Assembly: GCF_034259425.1 (NCBI RefSeq)
Contig: NZ_JAXIVU010000002.1
Location: 62,001 to 126,000, forward strand
Origin: Denitrificimonas halotolerans
GTDB taxonomy: Bacteria > Pseudomonadota > Gammaproteobacteria > Pseudomonadales > Pseudomonadaceae
Reading direction: 5' to 3'
Length of the DNA: 64,000 bases
In this document: in pieces, positions 1-8,241 of the stretch
How the letters are laid out: each line of letters opens with the position of its first letter
Position numbering within the stretch: the stretch's first letter is position 1
Notes under the pieces: model-generated
Seen by the model: only the letters and a program-made list of their open reading frames with translations
Databases searched by the model: none
Told to the model about the DNA's origin: nothing
Made by a program: the position numbers and the translations under genes

Positions 1-467
1 CGTTGGGTGAGTACAAAAGGCTGCCCAAGTTTCCGTAGTGCATGCTGGGCGGCTTTTTGCGCATCTGTGGTGGATAGAAACTTAGGGCGTGCAATAGCAA
101 AACGACGAGCGCGTTTGGGGTCAATAAACTCACTGAGGGTTGAGGTTAGAACTTGATTAGCACGCTGTGGATCATCATCAGTGGTGGCATGTACAATCAA
201 AGGCTCAGGGTGCAGGTTCACAATCATGCCTATATGGGAAAATTCACCACTACTTAAGGATTGAATCAGCTGGCTCTCACTTGATGTGCCGGCGCGAAAG
301 ATCCAATCTCCGACTGCAAGTTGTGGCAGTTCGGTGAGAGCTGGAGTGGCTATATTGCGTGCAGCCAATGCTTGGGCAATGTAGAGTGCAAAACTCAAGC
401 TAAGTATTGCGAGAGTTAAGATAAGGTACAGCGGTTGTTTAAATTTTAGTTTAAAAGAGTGTCCCAT
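1..467 (-). CDS. YiiX/YebB-like permuted papain-like protein (partial, C-terminus off window)
   Basis: Reverse-strand reading from an ATG at 467 runs open to the window edge, so only about 155 N-terminal residues are visible. The protein starts with a short basic stretch and one hydrophobic segment (about residues 12-32), a signal anchor or signal peptide. It is followed by GDWIFRAGTSSESQLIQ and then SHIGMIV. This GD-hydrophobic-F-R-x-G...SHxG pattern is the hallmark of the YiiX/YebB permuted NlpC/P60 group, in which that His is catalytic; the partner Cys would lie beyond the edge. It is probably an envelope amidase or hydrolase. The start is the first in-frame ATG; no strong ribosome site is seen. 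Confidence 0.6.
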   Translation of the reverse strand, partial: MGHSFKLKFKQPLYLILTLAILSLSFALYIAQALAARNIATPALTELPQLAVGDWIFRAGTSSESQLIQSLSSGEFSHIGMIVNLHPEPLIVHATTDDDPQRANQVLTSTLSEFIDPKRARRFAIARPKFLSTTDAQKAAQHALRKLGQPFVLTQ

Positions 468-528
468 AGGGCAGGGATTTATCCGTAATGTACTAAAGCG
501 TCCGTGCTTTTAGAGTACTGTAAAGGCT

Positions 529-933
529 TTAGAGTGAGACTTTCCAACCTTTATCGGTTTTTCTTAGAGCAATATTTTCTGTTTTAACAGGAGCGTCTTC
601 CCGTTTGTAATGAATGGTGACGCCGATGTTAGCGCGGGTTTTATCTTCATTGTATTCAGTTTTGGAGTAGCTGACATCTTTCACACCACCCATGCTAATG
701 GTGCGGGTACTGGTTTCTGCAAGCAATATAGTCAGTTTGCCGCGTACCAGTGAGCGTTCTTCGGCATCAGCCCCATCAGGAAAATATAAGGTATCCATCA
801 AGCCGTCAATGTCATTGGCAAGTATTGTATCAATATAGTTTTGTGCAGCTTTTTCGGGCGTACTGTTGGGGGAGCATGCGATTAAAAAAGCTGCGGTCAG
901 CAGTAAAAATAAGCTATTACGTAAAGTTTGCAT
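529..933 (-). CDS. Small lipoprotein with DUF4878-like domain
   Basis: 134 residues from the ATG at 933, which has AAAGGA a few bases upstream; an in-frame start 11 codons earlier is less likely. Residues 1-20 form a lipoprotein signal peptide ending in a lipobox (AAFLIAC), so the mature protein should begin with acylated Cys and sit in the envelope. The rest (AAQNYIDTILANDIDGLMDTLYF..., ending DKGWKVSL) resembles the DUF4878/lumazine-binding-like NTF2 fold found in secreted proteins of unknown role. It lies just downstream of a partial YiiX-like gene on the same strand. No function can be assigned. Confidence 0.75.
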   Translation of the reverse strand: MQTLRNSLFLLLTAAFLIACSPNSTPEKAAQNYIDTILANDIDGLMDTLYFPDGADAEERSLVRGKLTILLAETSTRTISMGGVKDVSYSKTEYNEDKTRANIGVTIHYKREDAPVKTENIALRKTDKGWKVSL

Positions 934-1152
934 AGAAAGTCCTTTGCGTGAATAAATGAAGTTCAATAAGTATAACTGTTGTTACCTGTGACGTACTAAA
1001 CATATACCTTCAGGAGTGTTGGTCAAGCGGGATTTTTTCCATAGTAGTGATGCGGTGAATTAGGTACATTGTTTTTTAGGTGGTGGGTCGTTTGTTGATT
1101 GATCTGATGGTCATACATGCTTTTGCTGTTGCGAAATAATAGGAAATTTTAA

Positions 1153-2310
1153 ATGTTTAATTTTGATTTTTATAACCCGACTCATATCAGTTTTGGTCAA
1201 GGTTGTATTGCCCAACTGGAACAGTTTGTACCTGCTGAAGCTAAAGTCATGGTGCTGTATGGCGGGCAAAGTGCGCAGCGTACAGGGACGCTAGGGGAAG
1301 TGCAGCGTGCTTTAGGTACACGCAGTGTGTATTTGTTTGGAGGTATTGAGGCTAATCCAACTTACGAAACTTTGATGCAAGCCGTTCACATTGCGCGTGC
1401 AGAACAAATTGATTTTTTACTCGCTGTCGGTGGTGGGTCTGTGATTGATGGAACTAAATTTGTTGCGGCTGCAGTGCCTTATCCTGACGAGCCTTGGAAT
1501 ATCTTGTTGACCGGTGGGCGTGATATTCAAGCGGCTTTGCCAATAGGTACTGTCTTGACATTAGCCGCAACGGGTTCAGAAATGAACAATGGCAGTGTAA
1601 TTACTCGCAGTACCTTGCAGTCGAAGTTGCCATTTCACAGTAATTTTGTTTTTCCAAAGTTTTCTATGCTCGATCCAAGTAAAAGTTTTACTTTGCCCGA
1701 GCGTCAAGTGGCCAATGGTATCGTGGATGCTTTTGTGCATGTAATTGAGCAATATTTAACGTATCCGGTGAACGCGCCTGTGCAAGATCGTTTTGCAGAA
1801 GGCTTACTGCAGACTTTAGTTGAGCAGGGCCCGTTGGCACTCAGTCAGCCAGATGATTATGACGTGCGTGCTAATTTAATGTGGGTCGCCACTCTAGCGC
1901 TCAATGGTTTGATTGGTGCAGGTGTGCCGCAAGACTGGTCTACTCACTTGATTGGTCATGAATTGACAGCACTGTACGGGTTGGATCATGCACAAACGCT
2001 AGCCATAGTTTTGCCGGCAATGATGCATGAGCGTCGCGCTGCTAAACGTGAAAAATTATTGCAATATGCGGAGAGGGTCTGGGGGATACGCGAAGGTGAT
2101 GATGAGCAGCGTATCGATGCAGTGATTGCACAGACTCGCGATTTTTTTGAAGGATTGGGTGTGAAAACACGCTTATCGGATTATGAGCTTGATCAGAGTG
2201 CAGTGGAGGCTGTGCTAAGGCAGTTAGAAGCTCACGGTATACTTGATTTAGGTGAACATAAGGACATTGATTTGGCGGTGAGTCGACGGGTGCTAGAAGA
2301 TTGTTTGTAA
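1153..2310 (+). CDS. yqhD: NADPH-dependent aldehyde reductase YqhD (iron-type alcohol dehydrogenase)
   Basis: 385 residues, near the 387 of E. coli YqhD and closely matching it along its length as I remember it. The family reduces short-chain and lipid-peroxidation aldehydes with NADPH in the cytosol. Visible motifs: a YGGQS cofactor loop near residue 36, GGGSVIDGTKF at 93-103, and metal ligands in the expected places (Asp192, His196, His265, His279, in VDAFVH, DWSTH and GLDHA). The ATG is preceded by AGGAAA. In E. coli the gene answers to aldehyde stress through YqhC; no such regulator lies beside it here. It appears to be a single-gene unit. Confidence 0.93.
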   Translation: MFNFDFYNPTHISFGQGCIAQLEQFVPAEAKVMVLYGGQSAQRTGTLGEVQRALGTRSVYLFGGIEANPTYETLMQAVHIARAEQIDFLLAVGGGSVIDGTKFVAAAVPYPDEPWNILLTGGRDIQAALPIGTVLTLAATGSEMNNGSVITRSTLQSKLPFHSNFVFPKFSMLDPSKSFTLPERQVANGIVDAFVHVIEQYLTYPVNAPVQDRFAEGLLQTLVEQGPLALSQPDDYDVRANLMWVATLALNGLIGAGVPQDWSTHLIGHELTALYGLDHAQTLAIVLPAMMHERRAAKREKLLQYAERVWGIREGDDEQRIDAVIAQTRDFFEGLGVKTRLSDYELDQSAVEAVLRQLEAHGILDLGEHKDIDLAVSRRVLEDCL

Positions 2311-2427
2311 GGCTGTATATCAAGCAATTGGGTCTCGCCGCTCCATTATCGTGTCTTTCGTTTGGACGGCGAGATGTTTACTTGAGCAACGAGTCAACGA
2401 GTCAGTGAGGGTGTTGGGTAGATTACG

Positions 2428-3093
2428 ATGCTTGCAGATGATTTTTTTGATCGCCCAGCGCTTGAGTTGGCGCCAGACCTATTAGGTAAAGTGATTCGCT
2501 ATTGTTACCAGGGGGTATGGCTCAGTGCGCGAATCATTGAGACAGAGGCTTATTTATTAACGGATAAGGGCAGTCATGCTTCTTTGGGGTATACCGAGAA
2601 GCGCCAAGCTTTATTTAAAGATGGTGGCACCATCTATATGTATTATGCGCGAGGTGGGGACTCGTTAAACTTTAGTGCTCATGGGCCTGGTAATGCCGTA
2701 TTAATTAAGTCTGGCTATCCATACTTTGATGAGCTATCACCTCCGTCAACCTTATCGGTTTTGCAAGCCAATAACCCTGACCGTCAAGGACAGCCGCGAC
2801 CGGTGTATAAGCTGTGCTGTGGGCAAACTTTGTTGTGTAAGAGCCTAGGGCTCAAAGTGCCTGATTGGGATAATCAACGCTTTTCGGCTCAGCACTTGTA
2901 TGTGGAGGACTGTGGTTTACGCCCTAAAGAGATTATTCAAAGTACGCGTTTAGGTATTCCACTGGGCCGTGATGAGCACTTACCTTACCGCTTTGTCGAT
3001 GCTGAATTTGCGCTATATTGTACAAAAAATCCATTACGTCGCGGGCAAGCAGAGGGGCGTGATTTTTGGCGTCTCACTCCTAAACCTATTTAG
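2428..3093 (+). CDS. DNA-3-methyladenine glycosylase (AAG/MPG family)
   Basis: 221 residues of the AAG/MPG family, a monofunctional base-excision glycosylase that removes alkylated purines such as 3-methyladenine and hypoxanthine. The N-terminus LAPDLLGKVIR, the catalytic stretch ARIIETEAY (Glu is the general base in this family) and GTIYMYYARGG are typical. It is unrelated to the Tag family. The 3' end overlaps the convergent yccS-like gene by 4 bases. The ribosome site is weak, so the start could be slightly different. Between it and yqhD is an inverted repeat with 8-bp arms (TCTCGCCG/CGGCGAGA) around 2330-2375, without a clear T tract. Confidence 0.9.
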   Translation: MLADDFFDRPALELAPDLLGKVIRYCYQGVWLSARIIETEAYLLTDKGSHASLGYTEKRQALFKDGGTIYMYYARGGDSLNFSAHGPGNAVLIKSGYPYFDELSPPSTLSVLQANNPDRQGQPRPVYKLCCGQTLLCKSLGLKVPDWDNQRFSAQHLYVEDCGLRPKEIIQSTRLGIPLGRDEHLPYRFVDAEFALYCTKNPLRRGQAEGRDFWRLTPKPI

Positions 3094-5258
3094 GTTTTAT
3101 TCAGTACATGTGCAGCTAGGGTACGAATTGAGCCCAGTTGCTGACTGATTAATAAGAGCTGTGTTTGTAAGAGGCGTAAGGTGTCATCTTCCTCCTCAGG
3201 TAAATCACGTAAACGGTAAGTGAGTTGTTGCTCAGTTTCACTGTGGACCTCAATAGGTTCTCGTTTAATCAGTTGTTGTGCAATTTCCTCTAGACTCGCT
3301 GCCAGTAGTTGTGCATCTTGATTCAATAAGGGGTAGGTGGGGGCGTGAGCGAGTTTTTCACGGTGAGCACCCAATGCTGAAATGTAGCTAAGTAGCGTAT
3401 GTGAGAGGAGTAAAAAACGAAAGCCAATATCTGTTTGGCGACGGAAGTGACCAGGTTCTTTCAGCATATTGGTTAGGGTACTGGAGAGCGTAGCATCTGC
3501 GTTATGGGCATCGCGACGGGCTACGCGGTAGGCCATATCATCTGTTTTACCTTGTGTATATTCCTGCATGATTTGCTGTAGATAGCGGCCATTATTGCGT
3601 AGTGTTTGTGCCAGCACGACGTTTAATCGGCGTGCTTGCCAGTCGGGTAAAATGAGAAATACAGCAAGACCGGCCACTGCACTACCAATTAAGGTGTCAG
3701 TAAGGCGAGGTATAAATAGATTATAGCCATCACCAATTTGGTTAAAACAGAACAGCACCATCAAAGTGATAAAAGCGGTTGAGTATTTGTAGTGACTGGT
3801 ACGTGTGGTGAAGTAAGCAACGCCTGCTGCAACAGCAATGAGGGCTTGTATCCAGAGCTGTGGAAAAAGTTCGAAGAGTACCCAACTAGCACCTAGCCCA
3901 ATTAAAGTGCCGATAATACGTTCGATTAGTCTAGCGCGTGTTGCTCCGTAATTAGGGCGGCAGACAAATACTGCGGTCAATAAAATCCAATAGCCTTGAT
4001 TAGGATGTAACGCCAGCATGATGCCATAACAAGCGGCCACGGCAATGCTCAAACGTAGTGCGTGGCGGAAAAGCAGTGAGTGAATGCTGAGATGCTGTAG
4101 TACACGCTCGAAAGCTTCTTTGAATGTATGGGGATCGCGATCGAGAATCGCATCATCTTTAGTTAATGCTACTACATCAGGGTTTGCTGCATCACGCAGT
4201 AAGTGATCTAAGGTGCTGAGATTATTGGCCAATGCGCGCAGTGAACGTAATAGGTCACGCCATTCTGGATTATTTTGCTGCTTGAGGTAGGCAATAGCAC
4301 CCTGCAAGTCTTCTAATGCTGCAGTGTGACCGCCTCCATAGTCAAAGGGTTGGCGCATTTCAATGGCCTTGGCGAGTGCTTTACAGCCATCCCCTTGTTG
4401 GCGTAATAAGCGTAAGCAGCGAAAGAGAACATCACTGTGGAAAAATGCTTCAGACAGTTTTTGGTAAGGGTAGTGTGAAGAGCTAGCACGCTCATGAATA
4501 TCTTGAGCTAGAAAATACAGTTTTAAGTAGCGGTTGACTTTACTGTTATTACGCCCGCCAACACGGTGCAGAATAATGCTTTTAGTATCATTAAGAGCTG
4601 CCACAACACGGCTATTTTGCTTCGCAATAGCTAAACGGTGGCCTTCAATATCCATATTACGCAAAGGTTCAAAGAGTGCAGACTTAGCTTTTAAGTAAGC
4701 ACATTGTTCGCGAAATAAGCGCGCGAGGCTGTGCTGTAAGGGTTGTTGCGAAAAAGAGCCGTACCAAATGACAGAGAGCACACCGTATACAGCAGCGCCT
4801 GTTACCAAGAGGATGGGTTGCTGCCAGATTGACACCAAAACCTCGCTGCTTTGTTCTAGGCCGATCATGGTGTAAATCGCAAGAATCAATGTGGCAAATG
4901 CCATAGTGGCATAGCGCTCTCCTAGAGCACCTAGCATGATGAGCCAGAAGGTACTGCCCGACAGAGCGACAACAAATAGCCACGGGTAAGGGTAAAGCAA
5001 TTCGACAGAAAGAGCGGTCAAAAAGAAAAAAATCAGTGTGATGCAGGCAGAGAATAAACGCCCTTGCCAACTGTCATCAGACTCAGCTAAAGCACTGGCT
5101 ATTACACCTAGAAATAACGGTGTAAGTAATTCCATTTGCTGGTGATACCAGCACCAAGCCATGCAACCTGCGAGTGCGATAAAAAAACGTAAGCCTGAAC
5201 CAAATCGTTCTAAAGCCCAAAGACGGCGTAATGAGTGACTAAGAGAGAGAGCGCCCAT
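3090..5258 (-). CDS. yccS: YccS-type FUSC-family inner-membrane protein
   Basis: 722 residues from the ATG at 5258, chosen because AAGGA sits 7 bases upstream; a GTG five codons earlier is possible. Two hydrophobic blocks (about residues 20-170 and 385-525) each hold several transmembrane helices and are separated by cytosolic regions. The second block carries RPNYGATRARLIERIIGTLIG, a signature of the YccS/YhfK branch of the fusaric-acid-resistance (FUSC) superfamily. Some relatives are parts of aromatic-acid efflux pumps, but YccS itself has no settled function. There is no partner membrane-fusion gene nearby, so a dedicated drug pump is unlikely. Confidence 0.85.
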   Translation of the reverse strand: MGALSLSHSLRRLWALERFGSGLRFFIALAGCMAWCWYHQQMELLTPLFLGVIASALAESDDSWQGRLFSACITLIFFFLTALSVELLYPYPWLFVVALSGSTFWLIMLGALGERYATMAFATLILAIYTMIGLEQSSEVLVSIWQQPILLVTGAAVYGVLSVIWYGSFSQQPLQHSLARLFREQCAYLKAKSALFEPLRNMDIEGHRLAIAKQNSRVVAALNDTKSIILHRVGGRNNSKVNRYLKLYFLAQDIHERASSSHYPYQKLSEAFFHSDVLFRCLRLLRQQGDGCKALAKAIEMRQPFDYGGGHTAALEDLQGAIAYLKQQNNPEWRDLLRSLRALANNLSTLDHLLRDAANPDVVALTKDDAILDRDPHTFKEAFERVLQHLSIHSLLFRHALRLSIAVAACYGIMLALHPNQGYWILLTAVFVCRPNYGATRARLIERIIGTLIGLGASWVLFELFPQLWIQALIAVAAGVAYFTTRTSHYKYSTAFITLMVLFCFNQIGDGYNLFIPRLTDTLIGSAVAGLAVFLILPDWQARRLNVVLAQTLRNNGRYLQQIMQEYTQGKTDDMAYRVARRDAHNADATLSSTLTNMLKEPGHFRRQTDIGFRFLLLSHTLLSYISALGAHREKLAHAPTYPLLNQDAQLLAASLEEIAQQLIKREPIEVHSETEQQLTYRLRDLPEEEDDTLRLLQTQLLLISQQLGSIRTLAAHVLNKT

Positions 5259-5348
5259 AGGTTTTCCTTGCACCTGATGAATAGCTAACTATACCTGAAA
5301 AGCAAGATTTTAAGGCTCGCATAAGGTGGTGAAAACGGCAAGTCCCTT

Positions 5349-5540
5349 TTAGACTTGGAACTGCCAGCGGCTTGAGTCCTGTAGGGAGTGAGTTGGTACA
5401 TAGCGTGGTTGACCTGTGACGGCTTCCAGTTCCGTAGTACCTGCTAATTCGTCGACGACGCGATAGCGGATTCCTTGCTGTTTATCTTGTAAGGGGTAAA
5501 GGAGTTTGATTTGTTCGGCTAATTCATTAACGGTCGACAT
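5349..5540 (-). CDS. Small uncharacterised protein (63 aa)
   Basis: 63 codons on the minus strand with a good ribosome site (AAGGA, 8 bases before ATG). The product is soluble, with no signal or membrane segment; the N-terminal half looks helical (VNELAEQIKLLYPL) and the middle contains QGIRYRVVDELAGTTELEAVTG. I do not recognise a family. Gene-like features are the ribosome site, the even composition and the position in an otherwise empty gap between yccS and the metK regulator. It could be cotranscribed with yccS, which lies 90 bases downstream on the same strand. Confidence 0.55.
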   Translation of the reverse strand: MSTVNELAEQIKLLYPLQDKQQGIRYRVVDELAGTTELEAVTGQPRYVPTHSLQDSSRWQFQV

Positions 5541-5701
5541 GACTCAGATCCTTGAATGGTGTGGAAACTTAAGTTCGGCGCTATTTATAGTCTCTTTGAG
5601 TTACAGATTAATGAACGGTTCAATGAATTAAAGCAGCTAGGTAGTTGATCTGCATAGATTATTAGCAAGCCTGTATGTGTCAGCTTGGTGGGCGAATTAG
5701 G

Positions 5702-5727
5702 CCTATATCAATTTTTATTGATATAGG
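5702..5727. promoter_or_regulatory. Perfect inverted repeat upstream of the ArsR-methyltransferase gene
   Basis: Two exact 10-base arms, CCTATATCAA and TTGATATAGG, flank a 6-base T-rich spacer 40 bases before the start of the regulator gene. The size and symmetry suit an operator for a dimeric winged-helix ArsR-family repressor, so autoregulation of the regulator-metK operon is likely. The core ATCAA-N6-TTGAT agrees with what I remember of SahR-type sites, but I could not check this. Confidence 0.6.
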
Positions 5728-5767
5728 TGTTGCCGTGTGCAGCGTCAGCGTCTAAACTGTTCGTCTT

Positions 5768-6772
5768 ATGGATACGATAGCGCAATTATCGACTCAAAAT
5801 GCTACGGATGAACTGGCCGCTTTTTGTAAAGCGGCTGGTGAGCCCTTGCGTCTTAATATTTTGCGTGCTTTAAGCAATGACTCTTTTGGTGTTTTAGAGC
5901 TAGCACATATTTTCGCCACAGGTCAATCAGGTATCAGTCATCACTTAAAAGTGCTTACTCAAGCGGGATTAGTCACTTCAAGACGTGAAGGCAATGCTAT
6001 TTTTTATCGCCGTAGCTTGCCGCACAGTCAAGGGCGTGATGAATTGCTACATCAAGCACTCTTGAGCAGTTTAGATAAATTACCTGTATCGGAGGAGATA
6101 GCGCAGCGTATTGAGCATGTGCATGCACAGCGTGCTCAAGCGAGTCAGGAGTTTTTTGAGCGTATGGCTGGCGATTTTCAAAGTCGTCAAGATTTAATTG
6201 CAGGTTTACCGCAGTTTCGCGATAGCTTGTTAGCACTTCTAGATTCTTTAACCTTTGCTCCTGAAGCAACTGCTATTGAGGTGGGACCAGGAGATGGGGT
6301 TTTTTTAGTGGAGTTGGCCAGTCGTTTTCAACAGGTAGTTGCGATTGATAATAGTCCGCAAATGCTAGAGTTAGCGCGACACACTTGCGCTAAGCAGGGG
6401 TTGGCCAATGTTGAATTAAAGTTGGCTGATGCTTTGTATGATGCACTGCCCGTTGCAGACTGTGTTGTAGTGAATATGGTGCTGCACCATTTTGCTGCCC
6501 CAGCAGAAGCCTTGAGCCAGTTGGCGCGGTTGATTAAGCCTGGTGGTAGTTTGTTGATCACTGAATTATGCCGTCATGACCAAGATTGGGCCAAGCAGGC
6601 CTGCGGCGATCTCTGGTTAGGTTTTGATCAGGATGAACTGGCCTTATGGGCCAGTGCCGCAGGACTCAAGCCCAGTGAAAGTCTTTACCTGGGCCTTAAA
6701 AACGGCTTTCAAATTCAGCTACGGCATTTTGCCAAGCCGGATCATGAAGCAATCTCACGAACCGGTAGTTAA
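5768..6772 (+). CDS. ArsR-family regulator fused to a SAM-dependent methyltransferase domain (SahR-like)
   Basis: 334 residues. Residues about 15-85 are an ArsR winged helix (ALSNDSFGVLELAHIF, SGISHHLKVLTQAGLVTSRREG); residues about 165-310 are a class I methyltransferase fold with motif I EVGPGDGVF at 171-179 and the acidic loop VVAIDNS. This architecture upstream of metK is typical of Pseudomonas. It is usually read as a sensor of S-adenosylmethionine or S-adenosylhomocysteine that controls methyl-cycle genes, with the methyltransferase fold serving as ligand pocket. The gene ends 10 bases before metK, so the two form one operon. Whether the domain has any catalytic activity is unknown. Confidence 0.85.
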   Translation: MDTIAQLSTQNATDELAAFCKAAGEPLRLNILRALSNDSFGVLELAHIFATGQSGISHHLKVLTQAGLVTSRREGNAIFYRRSLPHSQGRDELLHQALLSSLDKLPVSEEIAQRIEHVHAQRAQASQEFFERMAGDFQSRQDLIAGLPQFRDSLLALLDSLTFAPEATAIEVGPGDGVFLVELASRFQQVVAIDNSPQMLELARHTCAKQGLANVELKLADALYDALPVADCVVVNMVLHHFAAPAEALSQLARLIKPGGSLLITELCRHDQDWAKQACGDLWLGFDQDELALWASAAGLKPSESLYLGLKNGFQIQLRHFAKPDHEAISRTGS

Positions 6773-6782
6773 AGGAACCGAA

Positions 6783-7973
6783 ATGAGCGAATATTCAATT
6801 TTTACTTCAGAGTCTGTCTCTGAGGGACATCCCGATAAAATCGCGGATCAAATTTCCGATGCGGTGCTGGATGCAATTATTACTGAAGATAAACAAGCGC
6901 GTGTAGCTTGTGAAACTTTAGTCAAAACAGGTGTTGCAATTGTTGCAGGTGAGATTACCACTGATGCTTGGATTGATTTAGAGCAGTTGGTACGTGATGT
7001 CATAGTTGACATTGGTTACAACAGCTCTGATGTGGGTTACGACGGTGCTACTTGCGGTATTATCAATATTATTGGTAAGCAGTCAGCAGAAATTGCTCAG
7101 GGTGTGGATCGCAGTAAACCGGAAGAGCAGGGTGCGGGCGATCAAGGTTTAATGTTTGGTTATGCCAGTAATGAAACCGATGTATTAATGCCTGCACCTA
7201 TTACGTTCTCCCACCGTTTAATGGAACGTCAGGCTGAAGTGCGTAAGAGCGGTTTACTACCATGGTTGCGTCCGGATGCGAAAAGCCAAGTTACTTGCCG
7301 TTATGAGCAGGGTAAGGTGGTTGGTATTGATGCAGTAGTTGTGTCAACGCAGCATAACCCAGATGTATCACAGAAAGATCTTCACGAAGCTGTAATGGAG
7401 CTGATTGTGAAGCAGACACTGCCTGCTGAGCTGTTACACAAAGATACTCAGTTCCATATCAATCCAACCGGTAAGTTTGTTATTGGTGGACCTGTGGGTG
7501 ATTGTGGTTTAACTGGCCGTAAAATTATTGTCGATACCTATGGTGGTATGGCCCGCCATGGTGGTGGAGCTTTCTCGGGTAAGGATCCATCTAAAGTAGA
7601 CCGTAGTGCTGCTTACGCAGGTCGTTATGTGGCAAAAAATATTGTTGCTGCAGGCTTAGCAGAGCGTTGTGAAATACAGGTGTCTTATGCCATTGGTGTT
7701 GCGGAACCTACTTCAATTTCTTTGAATACCTTTGGTTCAGGAAAAATCAGCGACGAGAAAATTATCCAGGTGGTGCGCGAGGTTTTTGATTTACGTCCGT
7801 ATGCCATCACACATATGTTGGACTTATTGCATCCAATGTATAAGGCTACAGCTGCTTATGGTCATTTCGGTCGTATACCTTATGAAATGACGGTAGAGGG
7901 TGATACGTTCACTGCGTTTAGCTGGGAAAAAACCGATCGTGTTGATGCCTTACGCGCCGCTGCTGGTTTGTAA
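6783..7973 (+). CDS. metK: S-adenosylmethionine synthetase
   Basis: 396 residues. It makes S-adenosylmethionine from methionine and ATP in the cytosol. Signature segments are GHPDK at 15-19 (the ATP-binding His), GAGDQGLMFGYA and the glycine-rich GGGAFSGKDPSKVDRSAAY loop. The frame is open further upstream, but the start at 6783 is clear: AAAGGA lies just before it and MSEYSIFTSESVSEGHPDK is the conserved N-terminus. It follows the regulator gene by 10 bases. A 13-bp perfect hairpin follows the stop codon. Confidence 0.97.
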   Translation: MSEYSIFTSESVSEGHPDKIADQISDAVLDAIITEDKQARVACETLVKTGVAIVAGEITTDAWIDLEQLVRDVIVDIGYNSSDVGYDGATCGIINIIGKQSAEIAQGVDRSKPEEQGAGDQGLMFGYASNETDVLMPAPITFSHRLMERQAEVRKSGLLPWLRPDAKSQVTCRYEQGKVVGIDAVVVSTQHNPDVSQKDLHEAVMELIVKQTLPAELLHKDTQFHINPTGKFVIGGPVGDCGLTGRKIIVDTYGGMARHGGGAFSGKDPSKVDRSAAYAGRYVAKNIVAAGLAERCEIQVSYAIGVAEPTSISLNTFGSGKISDEKIIQVVREVFDLRPYAITHMLDLLHPMYKATAAYGHFGRIPYEMTVEGDTFTAFSWEKTDRVDALRAAAGL

Positions 7974-7980
7974 AAACTGC

Positions 7981-8019
7981 ATCACAACAGTTTTGCCAGT
8001 GCGGTGAAACTGTTGTGAT
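7981..8019 (+). terminator. Hairpin after metK (possible terminator)
   Basis: Perfect 13-base arms ATCACAACAGTTT/AAACTGTTGTGAT with a 13-base loop begin 8 bases after the metK stop. There is no T tract after the stem, so it is not a classical intrinsic terminator; it could protect the 3' end or act with Rho. The rest of the 268-base gap to transketolase holds no gene that I can see. Confidence 0.45.
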
Positions 8020-8241
8020 TGCCTGCTTGATGTATAGAAAATAGATTAAATTGTGTGCAGTTCTCGTGTGTGAATAAAAGCTTCTTGTCTGTAGTGCAGT
8101 AAAGTGCTGTCACAAATGCCCAATTTTTAACGGTTATCCGTTATCATGTCGCCTGAGATTTACTACAAAGTTTGCCCCCTGAGTTAAGGTGGGTGAAAAT
8201 AGCCGTCTTTATTTTAAATTTTAGCGTCAGGAGATTCAGTA

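Noticed and set aside
2330..2375. Inverted repeat TCTCGCCG/CGGCGAGA after yqhD as a terminator
   Set aside because: Long loop and no T-run; cannot be supported as a terminator.
6624..6782. Upstream extension of metK (53 codons)
   Set aside because: Overlaps the end of the regulator gene; the strong SD and conserved N-terminus begin at 6783.
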